Positions 34,586-40,373 of a DNA stretch of 40,373 bases are shown piece after piece. This stretch comes from a virus, in the IMG/VR virus record IMGVR_UViG_3300021962_000243, positions 1-40,373 of that record; one strand, written 5' to 3'. Within the stretch, counting starts at the first letter, position 1. Every line of letters begins with the position of its first letter. The position numbers and the translations under genes were made by a program. The notes under the pieces were generated by a model, which was not told where the DNA came from, did no database searches, and saw only the letters and a program-made list of their open reading frames with translations.

Positions 34586-37536
34586 TAGGTTAAACCTCCT
34601 CCGAGGATAATAAAGGTGTTAGAAGCTACGCAGAGAACCGAGCACAAGCCCTTTTGAGCCAAGGTACGATTCCCGGTCGTAGCGGTTCCGGCAAGGTACA
34701 TGGTGACTGAGGAACCTTGAGTGATGGTAATGTTGCCAGTGCTGTTGTTGACGATGGAAACCACGTCACCCGCGCTGAACACACTGGCCGGCACGGTCAC
34801 GCCAGAGTTGGTGTAAATGTGTTTACCGCGGTCGGATAATACGAGCGTGTAACTTACTGACTGGGAATTTTGTGTGATGACCGACGGACCAGTGGGGCCC
34901 GTAGGACCAGTCGTGCCTTGGACTCCAGTGGCGCCGGTAACACCAACTGCGCCTTGAACGCCCGTAGCTCCGGTAACGCCGACAACGCCTTGAACGCCCG
35001 TAGCTCCGGTAACGCCGACAACGCCTTGAACGCCGGTAGCACCGGTAACGCCGACAGCGCCTTGAACACCGGTAGCGCCGGTAACGCCGACAGCGCCTTG
35101 AACGCCGGTAGCACCGGTAACGCCAACAGCGCCTTGAACGCCGGTAGCACCGGTAACGCCAACAGCGCCTTGAACACCGGTAGCGCCGGTAACGCCGACA
35201 GCGCCTTGAACGCCGGTAGCACCGGTAACGCCAACAGCGCCTTGAACTCCGGTAGCACCGGTTACGCCGACAACGCCTTGAACGCCCGTAGCTCCGGTAA
35301 CGCCGACGTTGCCTTGAATGCCTTGAGGACCGGTAGGGCCGGTTGCGCCCTGAGCCCCTTGAACGCCAGTGGCACCGGTTACGCCAACAGCGCCTTGAAC
35401 ACCAGTGGCACCGGTAACGCCGACAGCGCCTTGAACGCCTGTAGCACCAGTGACGCCGACGTTACCTTGAACTCCCGTAGGGCCTGTAACCCCTTGAAGT
35501 CCGGCGACTGAAATATTCCAAGAAGCGTAAGTTCCGGAACCAACCGTCAAACTGACATCTATGGTAAGGCTTGTACCACTATAAGCGGTAACTCGACCTT
35601 CCATCAAAACATTGGGGGTAAGAGGATAAACCGCCCGAAGATACTGTCCAACTACATACCCAAGGTTGGCTTGAGTAGTGAAGACCTTGGAACCGGTTCC
35701 GATTGCAAGTGAAGTAGTGGAAGTACCTGAGTATCCCGGACCAGTTGCGCCGGTAACGCCTACAACACCGGTTGCACCAGTTACACCGACAACGCCAGTA
35801 GCACCAGTAACGCCAACGGCACCTTGAACGCCAGTTGCACCGGTTACGCCAACAGGACCTTGAACGCCGGTAGCACCGGTAACGCCGACAACGCCTTGAA
35901 CTCCAGTAGCGCCGGTGACACCGACATTACCTTGAATGCCTTGAGGACCGGTAGGTCCAGTAGCGCCTTGAGGTCCTTGAACGCCCGTAGCTCCGGTTAC
36001 GCCAACGACGCCTTGAACGCCCGTTGCACCGGTTACGCCAACGGCACCAGTTGCACCGGTAACGCCGACAGGACCTTGAACGCCGGTAGCACCGGTAACG
36101 CCAACATTACCCTGAATGCCTTGAGGACCGGTAGGTCCAGTAGCGCCTTGAGGTCCTTGAACGCCCGTAGCTCCGGTAACGCCAACGACGCCGGTAGCGC
36201 CGGTTACGCCGACATTGCCTTGAACTCCCGTAGGGCCGGTAGCGCCCTGAACTCCAGCCGCAGAGATATTCCAAGAAGCGAGGGTTCCGGAACCAGACGT
36301 TAGGGTTACGTTTACTGTTAAACTCGTACCGCTGTAAGCGGTGACCTGACCCTCCATCCAGTTCGTTGCCGTTACAGTGCTAACTGCACGGACGTACTGA
36401 CCAACCACATAGGCCAAGTTAGCTTGAGTGGTGAAGACCTTTGAACCAGTCCCGATTGCGAGCGAAGTAGTGGAAGTAGCGTAGTAACCGGGGCCAGTGG
36501 CGCCGGTCACACCGACAACACCCGTAGCGCCGGTAACGCCGACAACACCGGTAGCACCGGTTACACCAACAGGTCCTTGAACTCCGGTAGCGCCGGTGAC
36601 ACCAACAACGCCAGTGGCGCCAGTAACGCCGACGTTGCCTTGGGGGCCAGTAGGTCCAGTGGCGCCTTGGGGGCCTTGAACTCCAGTAGCGCCGGTAACG
36701 CCAACAACACCGGTAGCGCCGGTAACACCGACATTGCCTTGGGGGCCGGTAGGTCCGGTAGCGCCTTGAGGGCCTTGAACGCCGGTAGCGCCGGTAACAC
36801 CAACAACGCCGGTTGCACCAGTGACGCCAACAGGACCTTGAACGCCTGTGGCACCAGTGACGCCGACAACACCTTGAGGACCGGTAGGTCCAGTAGCGCC
36901 TTGAGGTCCTTGAACTCCGGTAGCGCCGGTAACGCCAACAACACCTTGAACGCCAGTAGCGCCGGTAACACCAACAGCGCCGGTTGCACCAGTTACGCCA
37001 ACAGGACCTTGAACGCCGGTAGCGCCAGTGACGCCGACAACACCTTGAGGACCGGTAGGTCCAGTAGCGCCTTGAGGTCCTTGAACTCCGGTAGCGCCGG
37101 TAACGCCAACAACACCTTGAACGCCGGTAGCGCCGGTAACACCAACGGCGCCGGTTGCACCAGTTACGCCAACAGGACCTTGAACGCCGGTAGCGCCGGT
37201 TACACCAACAGGACCTTGAACACCCGTAGCGCCAGTAACGCCAACGGCACCCGTTGGACCTGTCGAACCCTGAACACCTTGAACGCCCGTAGCACCGGTA
37301 ACACCTACGACACCTTGAGGGCCGGTAGGTCCAGTGGCGCCTTGAATGCCTTGAACACCGGTAGCACCGGTAACGCCGACACCAGTGGGTCCGGTTGATC
37401 CTTGAGCCCCCGTCGCACCGGTAGGACCGACGATGAACGTGTTGGTAACCCAACTCGTTCCATTCCACTTCCACGACCAACCGTTGTAGGTGTAGACTTG
37501 GTTAAGTGTTGGACTGGAAGGGAAATTCAGGGCCAT
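34585..37536 (-). CDS. Large collagen-like tail fibre, 983 aa
   Basis: An N-terminal tag ('[20 protein letters not shown]', WNGTSW) is followed by three collagen blocks (about 37-349, 428-600, 678-885) separated by two copies of a beta module. The copies begin '[19 protein letters not shown]' and end '[11 protein letters not shown]' or '[11 protein letters not shown]', and occur widely in phage fibres. The C-terminal about 95 residues are a beta domain ('[15 protein letters not shown]', '[14 protein letters not shown]') shared with the two following paralogues. The collagen uses 9- and 18-residue repeats of the VGVTGATG type. It should be a trimeric long fibre. The N-terminal tag is nearly identical to that of the next gene, so the pair arose by duplication. 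Confidence 0.88.
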   Translation of the reverse strand: MALNFPSSPTLNQVYTYNGWSWKWNGTSWVTNTFIVGPTGATGAQGSTGPTGVGVTGATGVQGIQGATGPTGPQGVVGVTGATGVQGVQGSTGPTGAVGVTGATGVQGPVGVTGATGVQGPVGVTGATGAVGVTGATGVQGVVGVTGATGVQGPQGATGPTGPQGVVGVTGATGVQGPVGVTGATGAVGVTGATGVQGVVGVTGATGVQGPQGATGPTGPQGVVGVTGATGVQGPVGVTGATGVVGVTGATGVQGPQGATGPTGPQGNVGVTGATGVVGVTGATGVQGPQGATGPTGPQGNVGVTGATGVVGVTGATGVQGPVGVTGATGVVGVTGATGVVGVTGATGPGYYATSTTSLAIGTGSKVFTTQANLAYVVGQYVRAVSTVTATNWMEGQVTAYSGTSLTVNVTLTSGSGTLASWNISAAGVQGATGPTGVQGNVGVTGATGVVGVTGATGVQGPQGATGPTGPQGIQGNVGVTGATGVQGPVGVTGATGAVGVTGATGVQGVVGVTGATGVQGPQGATGPTGPQGIQGNVGVTGATGVQGVVGVTGATGVQGPVGVTGATGVQGAVGVTGATGVVGVTGATGVVGVTGATGPGYSGTSTTSLAIGTGSKVFTTQANLGYVVGQYLRAVYPLTPNVLMEGRVTAYSGTSLTIDVSLTVGSGTYASWNISVAGLQGVTGPTGVQGNVGVTGATGVQGAVGVTGATGVQGAVGVTGATGVQGAQGATGPTGPQGIQGNVGVTGATGVQGVVGVTGATGVQGAVGVTGATGVQGAVGVTGATGVQGAVGVTGATGVQGAVGVTGATGVQGAVGVTGATGVQGAVGVTGATGVQGVVGVTGATGVQGVVGVTGATGVQGAVGVTGATGVQGTTGPTGPTGPSVITQNSQSVSYTLVLSDRGKHIYTNSGVTVPASVFSAGDVVSIVNNSTGNITITQGSSVTMYLAGTATTGNRTLAQKGLCSVLCVASNTFIILGGGLT
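34880..37425 (-). repeat. 27-bp-type collagen repeats in the 983-aa fibre gene
   Basis: The DNA repeats in multiples of 27 bp, coding [18 protein letters not shown]-like 9-mers, with near-identical longer units containing '[16 protein letters not shown]'. Two non-collagen modules (about 35505-35740 and 36255-36497) interrupt the series. The high identity between units suggests recent expansion by slippage or unequal exchange. Confidence 0.9.
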
Positions 37537-37548
37537 GATTTTTGAGAA

Positions 37549-39000
37549 TTAGCTCAGACCGATGCCCATCGCTACGAACGTGTTCGTACCAACACAAAGG
37601 ATCGTAGCAACTCCACGTTGAGCAAGGGTGCGATTTCCCGTGGTAGCGGTGCCACCAAGGTACATCGTAACTGAACTACCTTGTGTGATGGTTTGATTGG
37701 AACCGCTGTTGTTGTAAACGCTAACTACGTCTCCCGAAGAGAAGATCGAAGCGGGAACCGTCACACCTCCGGTGGTGATGTTGATGTACTTACCAACATC
37801 GGTAGCGGCCAAAGTGTAAGCAGAGCCTTGAGCGTTGGGCGGAACATTGGACGGACCAGTTGCTCCCGTGGCACCCTGAGGACCCACGGAACCTGTAAGG
37901 GCATCGACCCATTGGCCACCGTCTTGATCGACGTACCAAATCTGAATAGTGCCGGTTTCGGTGTTCCAATAAAGGTCTCCGTCTACAGGGCTGGGAGGCT
38001 GAACACCCGTGGTAGGAATATTCGATCCACCGGTAGCGCCGGCAGGGCCCGTAGGACCCGTAGCGCCTTGAACACCTGTTGGACCTTGAACGCCAGTTGC
38101 ACCGGTAACACCAACAGGCCCCGTAGGACCGGTTGCGCCTTGAGGACCTTGAACACCGGTGGCGCCGGTAATTCCGACACCAGTAGCACCGGTAACACCG
38201 ACAGGTCCTGTAGCGCCAGTAACACCAACAGGGCCTTGAACGCCTGTAGCACCGGTTACACCGACGGCACCAGTAGCTCCAGTGACACCAACAACACCGG
38301 TAGCGCCGGTAACACCAACGACACCCGTTGCTCCAGTTACACCAACGGCACCTGTGGCACCGGTGACGCCGACAGGACCTTGAACGCCCGTGGCACCGGT
38401 AACGCCGACATTACCTTGAGGACCGGTGGGACCTGTAGCGCCTTGAATGCCTTGGACTCCCGTAGCACCGGTAACACCAACAGCACCAGTTGCGCCGGTA
38501 ACACCGACAACACCCGTAGCACCGGTAACACCAACAACACCCGTCGCGCCGGTTACACCAACGGCACCCGTGGCACCGGTGACGCCTACAACACCCGTCG
38601 CGCCGGTTACACCAACGGCACCCGTGGCACCGGTGACGCCTACAACACCCGTAGCACCGGTAACACCGACAACACCCGTAGCGCCGGTAACACCAACGGC
38701 GCCTGTGGCACCAGTGACACCAACAACACCCGTAGCGCCGGTAACACCAACGGCGCCTGTGGCACCAGTGACACCAACGGCACCTTGAGGGCCAGTAGGA
38801 CCAGTGACGCCGGTTACACCTTGGGCGCCCGTAGGACCTTGAATTCCGGTCGCACCAGTAGTGCCTTGTGCGCCCGTCGCGCCAGTAGGCCCAACGATAA
38901 GGGTGTTAGTAACCCATGCCGAGCCATTCCACCTCCACGACCAACCGTTGTAAGTGTAGACCTGATCTAGGGTCGGACTACTGGGAAAATTTAAGGCCAT
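37549..39000 (-). CDS. Collagen-like tail fibre, 483 aa (paralogue)
   Basis: It shares the N-terminal tag of the 983-residue fibre ('[20 protein letters not shown]'). A single collagen block (about residues 36-320) is built largely of the [18 protein letters not shown] 9-mer. Then comes a Trp/Tyr module ('[20 protein letters not shown]', residues about 330-360), and last the C-terminal beta domain shared with its neighbours ('[20 protein letters not shown]', '[14 protein letters not shown]'). It is a shorter fibre of the same kind, and the three adjacent genes look like a duplicated and re-shuffled family. Confidence 0.87.
   Translation of the reverse strand: MALNFPSSPTLDQVYTYNGWSWRWNGSAWVTNTLIVGPTGATGAQGTTGATGIQGPTGAQGVTGVTGPTGPQGAVGVTGATGAVGVTGATGVVGVTGATGAVGVTGATGVVGVTGATGVVGVTGATGAVGVTGATGVVGVTGATGAVGVTGATGVVGVTGATGVVGVTGATGAVGVTGATGVQGIQGATGPTGPQGNVGVTGATGVQGPVGVTGATGAVGVTGATGVVGVTGATGVVGVTGATGAVGVTGATGVQGPVGVTGATGPVGVTGATGVGITGATGVQGPQGATGPTGPVGVTGATGVQGPTGVQGATGPTGPAGATGGSNIPTTGVQPPSPVDGDLYWNTETGTIQIWYVDQDGGQWVDALTGSVGPQGATGATGPSNVPPNAQGSAYTLAATDVGKYINITTGGVTVPASIFSSGDVVSVYNNSGSNQTITQGSSVTMYLGGTATTGNRTLAQRGVATILCVGTNTFVAMGIGLS
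38035..38895 (-). repeat. 27-bp-type collagen repeats in the 483-aa fibre gene
   Basis: Long runs of near-identical 27-bp units encode GVTGATGVV or GVTGATGAV, alternating Val and Ala at one position. The longest run, about 38465-38790, is almost uninterrupted. It could be mistaken for a CRISPR-like array at low resolution, but the reading frame is open throughout and there are no spacers. Confidence 0.9.
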
Positions 39001-39006
39001 GATAAG

Positions 39007-40373
39007 TTAGGATATACCCCCTCCAGAGATGACAAACACGTTGGAATTTACGCACAAGAGCGTACAGAGTCCGTACTGAGCAAGAGTTCTGTTTCCAGTG
39101 GTAGCAGTCCCCGCGAGGCGAACGGTGACGCCAGAACTGGTGATTGTCTGACTTGAACCGCTGTTATTGTAGACGCTGATTACATCTCCGATTGCGAACA
39201 CGTTGGCCGGAACCGTAACTCCTCCGGTCGTGATGCTCACATGCTTACCAGCGTCGCTCGCCTGTAGCGTGTAAGAACTGGTCTGAGCGTTTTGCGGAAC
39301 ATTGCTGGGACCAGTGGCGCCAGTGGCGCCCGCAACACCAGCCGATCCGGCAAGAGCATTCACCCACTGACCGCCATCGACATCGACGTACCAAATGTAG
39401 ATGTTACCGTCTTCAGAATTCCAATACAGGTCTCCATCAACTGGAGCGGGAGGATTGGACGGTGAAATGTCGATGTTGGTGCTTCCGGTGGCGCCCGCAG
39501 GACCCGTGGGACCAGTTGCACCAGTGGAGCCGGCAACGCCGGTTGCACCCGTAACACCCGCACCGGTTGCGCCGGTAACACCTTGAGGACCCGTTGCACC
39601 AGTGGAGCCGGCAACGCCGGTTGCACCCGTAACACCCGCACCGGTTGCGCCGGTAACACCTTGAGGACCCGTTGCACCAGTGGAGCCGGCAACACCGGTG
39701 GCGCCAGTTACGCCAACTCCAGTTGCGCCGGTTGCGCCTTGAGCGCCCGTAGCTCCTTGAACACCCGTAGCGCCAGTAACGCCAACACCAGTAGCGCCGG
39801 TAACGCCCTGAGCACCCGTGGCACCCTGAACGCCGGTCTGTCCTTGAACACCGGTAGCACCCGTAACACCGATTGCACCTTGAGGGCCGGTTGCTCCGGT
39901 AACACCTTGAACACCCTGCGGACCGGTGGCGCCAGTAACACCGATCAAACCTTGGGCGCCCGTAGCTCCAGTCGGACCAGCTACACCGGTCGCGCCCGTC
40001 GCGCCCATTTGGGTGTAGGTTACCTGAGCAACCGTAAGAATGACGGAGGGAACCGCCGGTGAAGGCGCATCCGCGTCCAAATGCTCAAGTTGGATGTTGG
40101 TGTTATCGGTATCCCAATAAAGCTCTATCGTGTCACCCGCATCAACGGTGAGTAAGAAATTCCAAGCGGCTACAACGTAGGGGTTATTTGTACCTACGAG
40201 TACGACCGTGGATGTTTCCGGCAATGCTATGCCGTTTTGGACCAACCAAATCCGGACACGTTCTCCACCGCCACCGCCACCAGTGTTGTGGAGTTGAGCG
40301 GAAAACTGGATGTTGTAAGTGCCCGCGTATCCGAAAAGAATTTCGGTATTGGACTGGATCGATACACCGTTAG
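39007..40373 (-). CDS. Collagen-like fibre with N-terminal C1q-like domain (5' end outside window)
   Basis: The frame stays open to the right edge of the window. A TTG at 40245 is inside the gene, because the codons before it continue the fold ('[18 protein letters not shown]', '[11 protein letters not shown]'). This N-terminal part is a C1q/TNF-like jelly-roll pattern continuing through '[20 protein letters not shown]'. A collagen block follows (39485-40010), then a '[20 protein letters not shown]' module, and the C-terminal beta domain shared with the two other fibres. Having the jelly-roll before the collagen is the reverse of animal C1q. It likely belongs to the same trimeric fibre set. 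Confidence 0.82.
   Translation of the reverse strand, partial: NGVSIQSNTEILFGYAGTYNIQFSAQLHNTGGGGGGERVRIWLVQNGIALPETSTVVLVGTNNPYVVAAWNFLLTVDAGDTIELYWDTDNTNIQLEHLDADAPSPAVPSVILTVAQVTYTQMGATGATGVAGPTGATGAQGLIGVTGATGPQGVQGVTGATGPQGAIGVTGATGVQGQTGVQGATGAQGVTGATGVGVTGATGVQGATGAQGATGATGVGVTGATGVAGSTGATGPQGVTGATGAGVTGATGVAGSTGATGPQGVTGATGAGVTGATGVAGSTGATGPTGPAGATGSTNIDISPSNPPAPVDGDLYWNSEDGNIYIWYVDVDGGQWVNALAGSAGVAGATGATGPSNVPQNAQTSSYTLQASDAGKHVSITTGGVTVPANVFAIGDVISVYNNSGSSQTITSSGVTVRLAGTATTGNRTLAQYGLCTLLCVNSNVFVISGGGIS

Noticed and set aside
36419-37480. 353-codon minus-strand frame rich in Arg, Cys, Tyr and Trp
   Set aside because: Out-of-frame reading of the collagen-like fibre; biased composition and no domain.
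34880-38895. CRISPR-like periodic repeats
   Set aside because: The period is 27 bp or multiples with no unique spacers, the frame is open throughout, and the product is collagen G-X-Y.
37681-38970. 429-codon plus-strand frame
   Set aside because: Antisense of the 483-residue collagen fibre, with the same repeat-derived composition.
40243-40245. TTG as start of the right-most fibre gene
   Set aside because: The frame remains open to the window edge and the upstream codons continue a jelly-roll pattern, so TTG is internal.

Overview
The window is a segment of a tailed bacteriophage genome (Caudoviricetes). The virion genes look podovirus-like: there is a nozzle/adaptor pair, a run of large alanine- and glycine-rich ejection-type proteins and many fibre genes, with no tail tape-measure or sheath gene. 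It is densely coded, with no gap above about 90 bp, and most neighbouring genes overlap at ATGA, TAATG or GTGA. The left end is very GC-rich. The right half is less so, and some tail genes are locally AT-rich. Starts almost never carry a Shine-Dalgarno sequence, which suggests a host that initiates SD-independently. A GC-rich host of the Verrucomicrobiota/Bacteroidota/Planctomycetota type is possible, but this is inference. No integrase, terminase, portal, major capsid, rRNA, tRNA or CRISPR array is visible. The head genes probably lie beyond the right edge, upstream of the leftward fibre operon.

Layout. (1) 1-4087, rightward: the C-terminal end of a MoxR-type AAA+ ATPase, a DUF3150-type protein and a zinc-metallopeptidase/VWA protein, which together form a CobS/CobT-like or MoxR-VWA module, followed by four small unknown genes and a strong hairpin terminator at 4097-4131. 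(2) 4174-13587, rightward: the DNA metabolism operon. It holds a primase-polymerase/helicase fusion, a small membrane protein, a coiled-coil protein, a DUF2800 Cas4-like nuclease, a DUF2815 ssDNA-binding protein, a winged-helix protein, a family A DNA polymerase, a VRR-NUC nuclease and an SNF2-like helicase. (3) 13501-14910, leftward: a lysis cluster (three membrane proteins, one a GTA-type 3TM holin) led by a ferritin/Dps-like gene. (4) 14990-16216, rightward: a lone GT4 glycosyltransferase. (5) 16056-40373, leftward: the virion operon. In transcription order it runs from collagen-like fibres (one with a C1q-like domain, one with a beta-helix depolymerase-like domain), a glycine-rich adhesin-like protein and a Cys-rich collagen-like protein, through tail adaptor, nozzle, tail-collar and GNAT-like proteins, to four ejection-type proteins. 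The last of these is a 1541-residue polyvalent protein with an HExxH motif and an ADP-ribosyltransferase-like domain.

How it works together (inference). The rightward operons act early, copying and recombining DNA and possibly remodelling host complexes through the ATPase/VWA pair. The leftward operon builds tail, fibres and the proteins injected with the genome. The 1541-residue protein could enter the host with the DNA and modify host targets, in the way T4 Alt does. The many collagen-like fibres with different tips suggest an adaptable adsorption apparatus. The points most worth following up are the ART/metallopeptidase ejection protein, the phage MoxR-DUF3150-VWA module, the duplicated collagen fibres beside a glycosyltransferase, and the Leu762-type polymerase.
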